Assembly (NCBI GenBank): GCA_009993955.1
Contig: JAACSL010000007.1
Location: forward strand, 84,389-148,388
Source of the DNA: Paraglaciecola sp.
GTDB lineage: Bacteria; Pseudomonadota; Gammaproteobacteria; Enterobacterales; Alteromonadaceae
DNA length: 64,000 bases
Reading direction: 5' to 3'
Both the position numbers and the translations under genes were made by a program. Positions 1-8,108 of this stretch are shown in pieces. The notes under the pieces are model-generated. The model did not search any database and was not told where the DNA came from. It saw nothing but the letters and a program-made list of their open reading frames with translations. Numbering within the stretch: the first letter of the stretch is position 1; each line of letters opens with the position of its first letter.

Positions 1-273
1 AGTATGACCATGACGATTTTTCCGCGGGAAGAACACATCAGTTTTGAATATCATTTTTTTGGTGCGGTGGCGGGCTTGCTTGCCGCATTATTATGGCGAA
101 ATACCGATCCTCTGCCGCCTGTGAAAAAATACAGTTGGGAAAACAGCACTGAAACAGACCCTGTTATCGGTGATGACTGGCTTCACTCTGAGCAAGACTC
201 ACCAGAGCAGCACGTTTCACTACAGCAACAAGTTTTACACGATAAACCAGACAGTGGTCGGACTTATCACTAA
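1..273 (+). CDS. Rhomboid-family intramembrane serine protease, C-terminal fragment
   Basis: The frame is open from the first base of the window, so only the last ~90 residues of a longer protein are visible. The segment HFFGAVAGLLAALLW resembles the last membrane helix of rhomboid proteases, where a conserved His precedes small-residue packing (H-x-x-G-A-x-x-G). It is followed by a hydrophilic tail rich in Asp, Glu and Gln. Rhomboids cleave substrates within the inner membrane using a Ser/His dyad; the Ser-bearing helix would lie upstream of the window. The two Met codons near the start are probably internal. The assignment rests on one helix and is moderate. Confidence 0.55.
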   Translation, partial: SMTMTIFPREEHISFEYHFFGAVAGLLAALLWRNTDPLPPVKKYSWENSTETDPVIGDDWLHSEQDSPEQHVSLQQQVLHDKPDSGRTYH

Positions 274-300
274 GCCTTTTATTTCACCTTAGGAGCAACC

Positions 301-759
301 ATGCAGGCTACTGATCAACATAAATTATCTGAATGTTGCCTAGCTTTACGGGTTCGATATGCGGAGTGTGATGCGCAGCAAGTAGTATTTAATGGTCGAT
401 ATGCCGACTATGTTGATGTGGCGATGACGGAATATTTTCGCCATAAAGTCGGTGGCTTTCAGACCTTGTTAAATAAGGGCTTGGATACCCAAGTGGTGAA
501 CTTAAATATTAACTTTCGTGCCTCGGCTCGTTTTGATGATGTCTTGGATATTCATGTGAATTTAACAAAACTTGGCAATACCTCACTTTTGTTTGCTGTG
601 TCCATGGTTCAGCAAGCTAGTCAGACGAAGGTTGTGGATGCAGAGATCACTTATGTATTAGTTGATGCACATGCCTACCAGAAACAGACTATTCCAACGT
701 GGTTAAGAACGGCTCTGCAACAGCAAGGCACTGGAGTCAGAATAAACCAAGCCGGCTAG
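301..759 (+). CDS. Acyl-CoA thioesterase, YbgC/4-hydroxybenzoyl-CoA thioesterase family
   Basis: A 152-residue single hot-dog-fold protein. The segment RVRYAECDAQQVVFNGRYAD (residues ~18-37) is the family signature, with the catalytic Asp in the ECDAQ motif and the Asn/Tyr positions that follow. Such enzymes hydrolyse short or aromatic acyl-CoAs in the cytoplasm. The ATG is preceded by a good ribosome site (TTAGGAG), and the gene lies 27 bp after the rhomboid fragment, so the two may be co-transcribed. The tol-pal genes that accompany ybgC itself are absent, so a more general thioesterase is the safer call. Confidence 0.85.
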   Translation: MQATDQHKLSECCLALRVRYAECDAQQVVFNGRYADYVDVAMTEYFRHKVGGFQTLLNKGLDTQVVNLNINFRASARFDDVLDIHVNLTKLGNTSLLFAVSMVQQASQTKVVDAEITYVLVDAHAYQKQTIPTWLRTALQQQGTGVRINQAG

Positions 760-991
760 GTAACAGAGCAAAGGTACATAAGCCAAGTCATTCTATTTGT
801 TTCTTTTGGTGCTGATTGAACAACATTCAGTACGTTTTTTATCTAGCAACTTCATGTGTTTTACGTTGATTCACATACATCGTTATAAACTGACATACCC
901 ATCAGTGCTATGATTGATACGCGCTTTTATCGGATAATTCGCCGCTTTTTTTGAGCATATACCATGGTTTGAATTGTCTGAGGGGAACGTG

Positions 992-1651
992 ATGCAAAGT
1001 GTAAGATCAGTGGTGTTAGTGACATTGTGTTGGCTAGCTTGGGTAGCACCATCTGCTGCAAATTTAATTCAAAACGGTGGCTTTGAAGATACCGCGGTGA
1101 AATCAAAAAGTTGGGCATGGTTTTATGCTGATGATGTCGAGGGGTGGTCGGGCAGTAACATTGAAATCTGGGACAACTACGGTGGTTTCAAGGCTTATGA
1201 AGGGTCTCAGCACGCTGAACTCAATGCCCATGCCGGCAATGGTCAGCCGTTTTCAATTTATCAGAGTTTTGCGACACAAATTGGCATGTGGTACGACTTA
1301 AGTTTTGCTTACAGTGCCAGGGCAAGCAGCAATGAAGCCTTTTTAGTGAGCCTGTTGGCCAGCGATGATAGTGAGTTTTTTTCTACCTTACTAAACGACC
1401 ATGAGGTAAAACAATGGAGCTTATTCAATAACAGTTTCCAAGCGGTAGATGCTGTAACCACCTTGCGTTTTACCTCGGTGACACCCTATGCAGGTACGGT
1501 AGGCAATTTCCTTGATGACATTCAAGTTAATACCAGCTTTAAGTCCTTAAATGTCTTGAACTTTGCTAGTGTTGTTTCAGCGCCAAGTGCTGCGCTGTTA
1601 GCTTTGTTGAGTGTTGTGGTGATGCTGCGTCGCAAGGTAAACAAGGGCTAA
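992..1651 (+). CDS. Secreted DUF642-like protein with a PEP-CTERM-like tail
   Basis: A 219-residue exported protein. The ATG at 992 is chosen because GAGGGG lies 6 bases upstream; an earlier in-frame start adds only 6 residues before the signal peptide. Residues ~1-24 form a signal peptide ending ...PSAA. The mature part opens NLIQNGGFED and contains GWSG, IEIWDN, HAELNAH and IYQSF, a pattern typical of DUF642/galactose-binding-like domains in PEP-CTERM proteins. The C-terminus has a short S-A-P-S motif, a hydrophobic helix and an R-R-K basic end, as in PEP-CTERM sorting signals, but with SAPS in place of the usual P-E-P. No exosortase is in the window. The ligand is unknown. Confidence 0.7.
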   Translation: MQSVRSVVLVTLCWLAWVAPSAANLIQNGGFEDTAVKSKSWAWFYADDVEGWSGSNIEIWDNYGGFKAYEGSQHAELNAHAGNGQPFSIYQSFATQIGMWYDLSFAYSARASSNEAFLVSLLASDDSEFFSTLLNDHEVKQWSLFNNSFQAVDAVTTLRFTSVTPYAGTVGNFLDDIQVNTSFKSLNVLNFASVVSAPSAALLALLSVVVMLRRKVNKG

Positions 1652-1698
1652 GTAACACTGAGTCTTCATCGATATTTCATTGATGTTTCAAAGGTACC

Positions 1699-1723
1699 TC
1701 AACCCATCCTGTGGATGGGTTGA
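1699..1723. terminator. Hairpin between convergent genes (likely bidirectional terminator)
   Basis: A perfect 11-bp stem (arm TCAACCCATCC) with a 3-nt loop lies between the secreted-protein gene and the oppositely oriented halogenase-like gene. There is no strong T-run after it, only scattered T's, so it may terminate weakly or protect the 3' end. Confidence 0.5.
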
Positions 1724-1769
1724 TTAGCCCTTAACTTTCCCAAGGTTTTTTCAGTACCGAATAACCTTG

Positions 1770-3266
1770 CTAAACGTTCGCCACTTGTAGCGCTTGTTCA
1801 TGACTTAAAAAATGCTGGCATAAACCAGTCATGTGCTCATCAATAGCTTTTAAATCAATCAGTTGCGTAACGTTTGCCAAGCCTTTAGTGGGAAAACGAC
1901 CATAACCAGCCAGTAAACAATACCAAGAAACTACAGGGTAATAGGCAGCTATTTGTTGACGATTTATTTCCGCTATTAAATCGCCGCCAGCAAACCAACA
2001 ATCCAATAATGCCCGCAGTGAATCACTTTGCTGAGAATTATGTCGGTTATCCTGCCAATATTGGCTGTCGGTACGACTATTCATCAAATAGTGACACATT
2101 ATGTAGTCGCGGATGCCATCAAAGCGTGCATTTATGCGCTGATTAAACTCTGCCTGATGTTGTTGACTAAAGCCTCCTGCTTGCCAAGCACTGATAAAAG
2201 ACTCTAAGGTGACTTGCACCAAGTGTAAGGCAGTGGCTTCTAAGGGTTCAATAAAACCTTGAGCTAAACCTAGGGCTAAGCAATTGTGTCGCCAATGCTC
2301 AGTGACTCTGCCTACCTTCATTTTTAAATGCCGAATGTCACAATCATTTGCGTTTACACCAAGCACCTGAACAAGTTCTTCGCTGGCTTGTTGTGTATCA
2401 CAATAAGCACTGCTAAACACATAACCGTTGCCGGTGCGATGAGTGAGGGGAATTTGCCAGCGCCAGCCATGAGTTAACGCACAGGCCTTGGTCTGCGACA
2501 TCAGGGGGTCCAAGCGTGGACTCGCCACTGCCACCGCACTGTCATTAAACAATTGTGTGGCATAGGAATGAAAGGGCACGGCTAAATGTTGCTGCATTAA
2601 CAAACTTTGAAAGCCACTGCAGTCAACAAAAATATCTCCTTTAATCACTCGCCCATCATCCAGGGTAACTGAAGCGATGGCCTTACTTGGATGTTGTTGC
2701 ACACTGACTACTTTTCCAGACAGATGAACTACGCCACGACCGGTGGCACGTGTTTGTAAAAATTGACCTAACAGAGCGGCATCAAAATGATAAGCATAAC
2801 CGAGAGGCACTGCGCCCTTAGATGACACTTTGGGTGAAAGATGACGCCTAGCAAGCTGAGCAGCCAGAAAAAAGCGATCGGGTTGGGCGTCAACGGCGAC
2901 GCCACGTTGACGGGCGATGGAGTGTTGCAGAAAACCCTTTGCGGTTTGTTTATCTACGGCCGATGGAAAGGGATGAAAATACTGTTCATAACCGGCTTCG
3001 GTTGACCAATCACAAAACTGAATGCCATTTTTGTAAGTAGCCTGACACGCTGGCATCCACTCTGATTCTGTTATGCCAAGTTGTTGAAAAAATTGTTTGA
3101 GCTGAGGAGTGGATCCTTCACCCACGCCAACCGTGGGAATATCGGGGCTTTCAATTAAGCTGCAGCGCATACCAAGCGGTGCTAATTGATGTTGAAATAA
3201 GTTAGCGGCCATCCAACCTGCTGTGCCGCCGCCGACGATAACGATGTGTTTTTGTGGATCCATCAT
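1770..3266 (-). CDS. Flavin-dependent tryptophan halogenase family protein
   Basis: A 498-residue protein of the PrnA/tryptophan-7-halogenase family. Seen: an FAD-binding GGGTAGWMAA at residues 12-21, a Lys at position 79 (the place of the PrnA catalytic Lys), the WRWQIP motif near 268-273 that separates flavin halogenases from monooxygenases, and FIEPLEATALHL near 338-349. The enzyme would oxidise chloride with FADH2 and O2, but no flavin reductase is nearby. It is divergent from a sugar MFS transporter and alpha-amylase. Halogenase homologues are common in carbohydrate loci of Alteromonadales and Xanthomonadales, where their true substrate is unknown, so tryptophan chlorination should not be assumed. 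Two adjacent ATGs start the gene; neither has a clear ribosome site. Confidence 0.88.
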   Translation of the reverse strand: MMDPQKHIVIVGGGTAGWMAANLFQHQLAPLGMRCSLIESPDIPTVGVGEGSTPQLKQFFQQLGITESEWMPACQATYKNGIQFCDWSTEAGYEQYFHPFPSAVDKQTAKGFLQHSIARQRGVAVDAQPDRFFLAAQLARRHLSPKVSSKGAVPLGYAYHFDAALLGQFLQTRATGRGVVHLSGKVVSVQQHPSKAIASVTLDDGRVIKGDIFVDCSGFQSLLMQQHLAVPFHSYATQLFNDSAVAVASPRLDPLMSQTKACALTHGWRWQIPLTHRTGNGYVFSSAYCDTQQASEELVQVLGVNANDCDIRHLKMKVGRVTEHWRHNCLALGLAQGFIEPLEATALHLVQVTLESFISAWQAGGFSQQHQAEFNQRINARFDGIRDYIMCHYLMNSRTDSQYWQDNRHNSQQSDSLRALLDCWFAGGDLIAEINRQQIAAYYPVVSWYCLLAGYGRFPTKGLANVTQLIDLKAIDEHMTGLCQHFLSHEQALQVANV

Positions 3267-3362
3267 ACTAAGAGGTCATAAAAATGATGGCTTTTTGTAC
3301 CACAATCAGCAGGTGAGACAAGTTATACCGTGGGGAATGCAGGTTTTTTTCATCAGGTTACG

Positions 3363-3376
3363 TGAATACGTATGCA
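3363..3376. promoter_or_regulatory. LacI-type operator palindrome
   Basis: The 14-mer TGAATACGTATGCA is an inverted repeat with one mismatched pair around a central CG, the usual form of LacI-family operators. It lies in the 246-bp divergent region between the halogenase-like gene and the MFS/amylase genes, and a LacI regulator is encoded at the end of the same locus. Binding by that regulator is inferred. Confidence 0.5.
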
Positions 3377-3512
3377 AGTAGTTGTTATGATTTAGTTAAT
3401 AACGGTAGTCTAGGCGCTTTTACTGTTACCTTTTATTAACATTAGGGCATTTTGCCTCACTTTCGATGCAATAATACATGCCTTTTTTATTTGGCTTATC
3501 CGAGATCATCAA

Positions 3513-4979
3513 ATGAATACAACTCAACCTAAATTAAGTTTCTGGCAAATTTGGAATGTCAGTTTTGGCTTTCTCGGTGTGCAATTTGGCTTTGCCTTGC
3601 AAAATGCAAACGTCAGTCGAATATTGTCAGACTTAGGGGCAGATCTGCATTCCTTGTCTTTGTTTTGGTTAGTCGCTCCTATTATGGGCTTGTTGGTACA
3701 GCCTATTGTCGGTGCAGCATCAGACCGCACTTGGAATAAATTCGGCAGAAGAAAACCGTTTATTTTGGCGGGTGCCATCGCGGCAGCCCTTGGAATGTTG
3801 TTGATGCCCAATGCCCCCTTGTTTGTCGCATTTTTAGCGCCGATGTTATTTGGGGCGATGATGTTGGCATTAATGGATGCCTCGTTTAACGTGTGTTTCC
3901 AACCATTTAGAGCCTTAGTGTCAGACATGGTACCTGCTAGCCAACGAAATATTGGTTATTCGGTTCAGTCACTATTGATTAATTTAGGGGCCATTATTGG
4001 CTCTATGTTGCCTTTTATTCTGACTAACGTGGTGGGTTTAGAAAATACCGCTAAAGCGGGAGAAGTGGCGCCATCAGTAACCTGGGCATTTTATCTGGGG
4101 GCAACAGTATTACTTGGTTCGGTTTTATGGACAGTGGTTCGTACCAAAGAATACGCCCCCAAGGACTACTATGCCTACAAAGGTATGGACGCGGACGTCG
4201 TCGCCAAAGAGTTGGCAGTGAAAACGTCAATTGGCACCAAATTAGCCAACTTTTGGCAACTTATTGTGACCATGCCAACCACCATGCGCCAACTTGCACT
4301 TGTGCAGTTTTTCTCGTGGTTTGCCCTGTTTATTATGTGGGTGTATACCACGCCAGCCATCACTCAGCACATTTGGGGCGTGGAGGTTAAATGGTTTGAT
4401 CCAGCCTATTTGAGTAGTTTAAGTGAGATCCCAGCCAGTGTATTGGCGGCCAAAGGAGCAGCGGGAGATTGGGTGGGAATATTATTTGCGGCCTATTCGT
4501 TGTTTGCTGCCATATTTTCCATTGTGTTAGCACGCTTAGCGGATAAATTTGGCCGTAAACTAATTTACTCAAGCTCGTTGATATTGGGCGGGCTGAGCTA
4601 CATCAGTTTTATGTTTATTGATAGCCCTGAGCTGGTTATGGCCCATCTCGGTTTTACCGAGGTTGAAGTACCCATGGGCGCCTTAATTTTAGTCTTACCC
4701 ATGATTGGTGTCGGTATCGCTTGGGCGGCCATTCTGGCGATGCCTTATGCGATGTTGGCGGGCTCGTTGCCGGCTAATAAAACGGGGGTGTACATGGGTA
4801 TTTTTAATTTTACCATCGCCGCCCCGCAGATCATTTCCGGTATTTTTTCAGGGTGGATTTTAAGCGCTTTATTCGAAAATCAGGCGATTTACATTCTTAT
4901 CTTAGCCGGTGTTTCGATGATCCTTGGTGGATTGTCGGTGTTCCGCGTAAACGATGTGCAAGGCACCACAACACAATGA
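3513..4979 (+). CDS. MFS sugar transporter (MalT-like, SLC45/GPH type)
   Basis: A 488-residue, 12-helix inner-membrane transporter. The loop after helix 2 reads GAASDRTWNKFGRRKP, the D-R-x-x-x-(K/R)-x-G-R-R-(K/R)-P signature of the major facilitator superfamily; a second copy, RLADKFGRKL, lies in the C-terminal half. The form is that of SLC45-like sugar/proton symporters that carry sucrose or maltose. The next gene, a lipoprotein alpha-amylase, starts 8 bp after its stop, so they form an operon: the amylase cuts oligosaccharide in the periplasm and this transporter takes up the product. Maltose or maltodextrin is therefore the likely cargo. A LacI-type operator lies ~140 bp upstream. Confidence 0.85.
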   Translation: MNTTQPKLSFWQIWNVSFGFLGVQFGFALQNANVSRILSDLGADLHSLSLFWLVAPIMGLLVQPIVGAASDRTWNKFGRRKPFILAGAIAAALGMLLMPNAPLFVAFLAPMLFGAMMLALMDASFNVCFQPFRALVSDMVPASQRNIGYSVQSLLINLGAIIGSMLPFILTNVVGLENTAKAGEVAPSVTWAFYLGATVLLGSVLWTVVRTKEYAPKDYYAYKGMDADVVAKELAVKTSIGTKLANFWQLIVTMPTTMRQLALVQFFSWFALFIMWVYTTPAITQHIWGVEVKWFDPAYLSSLSEIPASVLAAKGAAGDWVGILFAAYSLFAAIFSIVLARLADKFGRKLIYSSSLILGGLSYISFMFIDSPELVMAHLGFTEVEVPMGALILVLPMIGVGIAWAAILAMPYAMLAGSLPANKTGVYMGIFNFTIAAPQIISGIFSGWILSALFENQAIYILILAGVSMILGGLSVFRVNDVQGTTTQ

Positions 4980-4987
4980 GGATAAAC

Positions 4988-6694
4988 ATGAATATGACTC
5001 GAATTCTCAGTAAATCGGCTGTTGTTATCGCGGTAAGTGTCGTGCTGGCGTCATGTGGTGGTTCACAGCAGAGTGAACAGACAAACATTGCCCAAGTAAG
5101 CAGTGACTTTTACGGCACACAACAACCTTTTGTGAAAGAAGCCGTGTATTTTGTGATGACTGACCGTTTTGTGGATGGTGATGCCAGTAATAACCATGTT
5201 GATCAAGGCGGCAAGCATCCCACTTGGCAGCTACCCCTAGTGGGAGACTCTGGTCAGGTGGCCTATGTTGGCTACATGGGAGGAGACTTCCAAGGTATTG
5301 TCAACAATGCTCAATACATCAGTGATATGGGCTTTACAGCCGTTTGGTTAACCCCAATTGTTGATAACCCTGATGAAGTCTTTACCGGTGGTGAGCCGAT
5401 TACCTTTGGTGGCGCGTTTAAGGACGGTGGCAAAACCGGTTATCATGGTTACTGGGCGAATAACTTCTACCAAGTTGACGAACACTATCCTTCGCTTGGT
5501 TTATCTTATAAAGAATTTACCCACACCTTGCGGTCTGAGTATGGCCTTAAAACGGTACTGGATATTGTCGCCAACCACGGCTCACCGTCTTTCAGTATGC
5601 CAGTTGATCAAGCCAAATTTGGTGAGTTGTATGACATCGACAATAAGCTAGTGGCCGATCATCAAAACTTAGCTCCAGAGCAGCTAGATGTTAACAATCC
5701 TCTGCATGCGTTTTTTCACACCTATCCCGATATTTTACAGTTGTCGAACTTGGATGAAAGTAATCAAAATCTCAGTGATTATTTGATTAACTCTTATTTG
5801 TATTGGATAGAGCAGGGTGCAGACGCCATTCGCATTGATACCATCAAACATGTTCCTCATGAATTTTGGAAACGTATGTCTGACGCGGTGCGAAATAAAC
5901 ATCCACAGTTTTATATGTTTGGTGAAAGTTTTGACTACGACGCTAATTTTATCGCCCAGCATACCTTGCCCAAAAATGGTGGGATCAGTGTATTGGATTT
6001 TCCCATGCAAAAAGCCATGACGGCGGTGTTCGAAAATCCACACAGTGATTTTGCTGAGTTAGGCAAAAGCTTGTATTTAACCCATGGTCCTTACGCTAAT
6101 CCCTACGAGCTGGCCACCTTTTATGATAATCATGATATGCCTCGCCTAAATGCTAGCGATGCTGGTTTCATTGACGCCAACAATTGGTTATTTACCGTAC
6201 GTGGCATCCCTGTGGTGTATCAGGGGTCTGAGTTAGGATTTATGCGGGGACTGGCTGAACACAAGGGAAACCGCAACTATCTAGGGCAGGCTAATATTGA
6301 ATTAGCCAAACAACATCCTATTCATGCAGCGCTAAGTCGCATTGCCACTGTGCGTAAAAATCTGCCAGCTCTGCAAAACGGCCTACAACTTATGCTTGAA
6401 CTTAAAGGCGATCGGGCGGCGTTTTATCGAATATTGGTGAAAGATGGCGTGAGTCAAACCGCCTTGGTTTTACTAAACAAAGGGGAAAATGCTACGCAAT
6501 TTACCATCAGCAAGTACATGCAAACTGGGAAATGGCAAAGCCAACTGAGTGACGATGTTATAGCAGTGACAAGTGATGATCTTCAACTGACTGCTGACGT
6601 ACCTGCACATGGCGTAGCGGTATGGTTACGAGAAGGCGAGGTAACAGGTACAGCGCTGTTAGCTGAATTGCAAACCCTGATGAGTGACAAATAG
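4988..6694 (+). CDS. GH13 alpha-amylase family lipoprotein
   Basis: A 568-residue glycoside hydrolase. The start at 4988 is chosen because it gives a lipoprotein signal (MNMTRILSK...VVLASCGG, lipobox LASC) and because GAGG overlapping the upstream stop serves as ribosome site; a longer frame would run back into the transporter gene. GH13 motifs are intact: DIVANHGSPS, the nucleophile Asp in DAIRIDTIKH, the acid Glu in MFGESFD, and the transition-state Asp in FYDNHDMPR. It cuts alpha-1,4 glucans at the periplasmic or outer face, feeding the MFS transporter encoded just upstream. Length and domain order suit a neopullulanase or maltogenic amylase. Its operon ends at the terminator at 6716. Confidence 0.9.
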   Translation: MNMTRILSKSAVVIAVSVVLASCGGSQQSEQTNIAQVSSDFYGTQQPFVKEAVYFVMTDRFVDGDASNNHVDQGGKHPTWQLPLVGDSGQVAYVGYMGGDFQGIVNNAQYISDMGFTAVWLTPIVDNPDEVFTGGEPITFGGAFKDGGKTGYHGYWANNFYQVDEHYPSLGLSYKEFTHTLRSEYGLKTVLDIVANHGSPSFSMPVDQAKFGELYDIDNKLVADHQNLAPEQLDVNNPLHAFFHTYPDILQLSNLDESNQNLSDYLINSYLYWIEQGADAIRIDTIKHVPHEFWKRMSDAVRNKHPQFYMFGESFDYDANFIAQHTLPKNGGISVLDFPMQKAMTAVFENPHSDFAELGKSLYLTHGPYANPYELATFYDNHDMPRLNASDAGFIDANNWLFTVRGIPVVYQGSELGFMRGLAEHKGNRNYLGQANIELAKQHPIHAALSRIATVRKNLPALQNGLQLMLELKGDRAAFYRILVKDGVSQTALVLLNKGENATQFTISKYMQTGKWQSQLSDDVIAVTSDDLQLTADVPAHGVAVWLREGEVTGTALLAELQTLMSDK

Positions 6695-6715
6695 CGCTTA
6701 CGTCGCGCTTGGTAG

Positions 6716-6740
6716 AAGGTGGCCAGTGGCTACCTTTTTT
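6716..6740 (+). terminator. Rho-independent terminator of the MFS-amylase operon
   Basis: The arms AAGGTGGCC and GGCTACCTT pair over 9 bp with one G-U pair around a 3-nt loop, followed by six T's. It lies 22 bp after the amylase stop codon. Confidence 0.8.
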
Positions 6741-6770
6741 ATTGGCTAATTGGCTAATTGGCTAATTGGC
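6741..6770. repeat. 8-bp tandem repeat at the 3' end of the LacI gene
   Basis: The unit ATTGGCTA is repeated 3.75 times without error. The repeat begins right after the amylase terminator and covers the last codons and stop of the convergent LacI gene. Since 8 is not a multiple of 3, gain or loss of one unit would change the last residues of the regulator. Confidence 0.85.
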
Positions 6771-7803
6771 GCGTACTTTTTTGTGCCCCACATGATTGTC
6801 TCACCACTAGCTCTACGGGCAGTAATACTTGACTTAACTGCGCACCATTAATCAATTGCAATAGATTTTTTACCAGGATTTCACCGGCTAGCTTGGTATT
6901 CTGTTGCATCGTTGTTAGGGCAGGGTTGGTAAAACTGGAGCTGGGTATGTTGTCATAGCCGGTGACTGCCACTTGCTCTGGAATGCGAATATCATTATCA
7001 CGCAACGCGCGCATCGCACCCATGGCAATGAGGTCACTGGCACAGACAATGGCATCGACTTTTTTGCCCGACTGCAATAACGATTGCGTGGCTTCATAAC
7101 CCGACTGCTCGGTAGTAATGGCTTCGATCTGCATGGACTCATCATGCACCAATCCCGCCTGTTGTAATGCTTTGGTCACACCAATGTAGCGATCTAGAAA
7201 TTCTGGGCAGGCTTTACTTGCGCCACCGATAAAGGCGAAATGCTTGCGCCCTAAGGCAATCAAATGCTGGGTGATGTCAAAGCCACCTTGAATATTGTCA
7301 CTTCCAATAGACACACCCGGATGTTCAGCATCGTGAGCGCCCCAACGCACAAAATGTGTACCTTGTTCCTCCAATTTACTTAACTTATCGCGGTAATCTA
7401 AATAGTCACCATAACCAAGCAAGATAATGCCATCGGCTTTATTGGAATCTTCGTATTCTGCATGCCAGTCATCATTGAGATTCTGAAATGATACCAATAA
7501 ATCATAGCCGGCCGTGGCACTCGCTTTGGTGATACTGCCAAGCATCGATAGGAAAAAAGGATTGATTAATGAATCATCCGAGGTGGGATCTTCAAACAGT
7601 AAGAGCGCAAGGGTAGCACTTTGCTGCCGGCGTAAATTGCTGGCGTTTTTGTCGACTTTGTAATTCAGTTCAGCGGCGATGGCCTGTACTTTATCTCGGG
7701 TTTCTTTGTTAACAAGTGGACTATCCCGCAGGGCACGCGATACGGTTGACTGGGACACGCCTGCACGGTGGGCGATATCAATGGAGGTCGCTTTATCTCT
7801 CAT
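6754..7803 (-). CDS. LacI-family transcriptional regulator (MalR-like)
   Basis: A 349-residue regulator. The ATG at 7803 is chosen because the N-terminal helix-turn-helix (IDIAHRAGVSQSTVSRALRD) begins a few residues later; 16 extra residues in the longer frame match nothing in the family. The second part is a periplasmic-binding-protein-like sugar sensor (VTGYDNIPSSSFTNPALTT is the typical C-terminal motif). It faces the MFS-amylase operon and probably represses it through the palindrome at 3363, releasing on binding maltose or a related sugar; this is inferred from position. Its last codons lie in an 8-bp tandem repeat. Confidence 0.88.
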   Translation of the reverse strand: MRDKATSIDIAHRAGVSQSTVSRALRDSPLVNKETRDKVQAIAAELNYKVDKNASNLRRQQSATLALLLFEDPTSDDSLINPFFLSMLGSITKASATAGYDLLVSFQNLNDDWHAEYEDSNKADGIILLGYGDYLDYRDKLSKLEEQGTHFVRWGAHDAEHPGVSIGSDNIQGGFDITQHLIALGRKHFAFIGGASKACPEFLDRYIGVTKALQQAGLVHDESMQIEAITTEQSGYEATQSLLQSGKKVDAIVCASDLIAMGAMRALRDNDIRIPEQVAVTGYDNIPSSSFTNPALTTMQQNTKLAGEILVKNLLQLINGAQLSQVLLPVELVVRQSCGAQKSTRQLAN

Positions 7804-8108
7804 GTGTTTTTCTGTACTTCCTGACACTCGTTCGCCACGTACACGACGCACGCACGCGACGGTTTAACCAAACTAGCATGGTTATACACCAGCGCTCGGT
7901 TTACGTCCTCAAGAATATGCAAATCGAGGTAAATAGTTCACTTTTTTGCGGACAATTTACTCTGTTGCAATAGATCTGCAGCGCTTGATATTGCCTTGTA
8001 GGCCATGAATATAGATGAATTTTGTGACAAAAATCCTTATGTTGTAGCAGTAAGCTGATGTAAACTGCGCGCTCTTTTCTCGTCGCTTCAATCAAGAGGG
8101 TATGCTAA
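7804..8108. other. Intergenic region between lacI and glnS
   Basis: About 305 bp hold the divergent promoters of the LacI gene and glnS. A GAGGG ribosome site lies ~9 bases before the glnS ATG. No LacI-type palindrome, hairpin or small gene with coding character was recognised, and no convincing -35/-10 pair could be chosen by eye. Confidence 0.5.

Noticed and set aside
3524..3928. Minus-strand frame within the MFS transporter gene
   Set aside because: The MFS gene is clear on the other strand; this frame has no ribosome site or recognisable motif.
1770..7803. Halogenase locus as a natural-product gene cluster
   Set aside because: No polyketide, peptide synthetase, flavin reductase or tailoring gene is nearby; neighbours are for maltodextrin use.
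7901..8095. Possible small minus-strand gene upstream of glnS
   Set aside because: The 64-residue frame has no ribosome site or family likeness and overlaps the expected promoter region.
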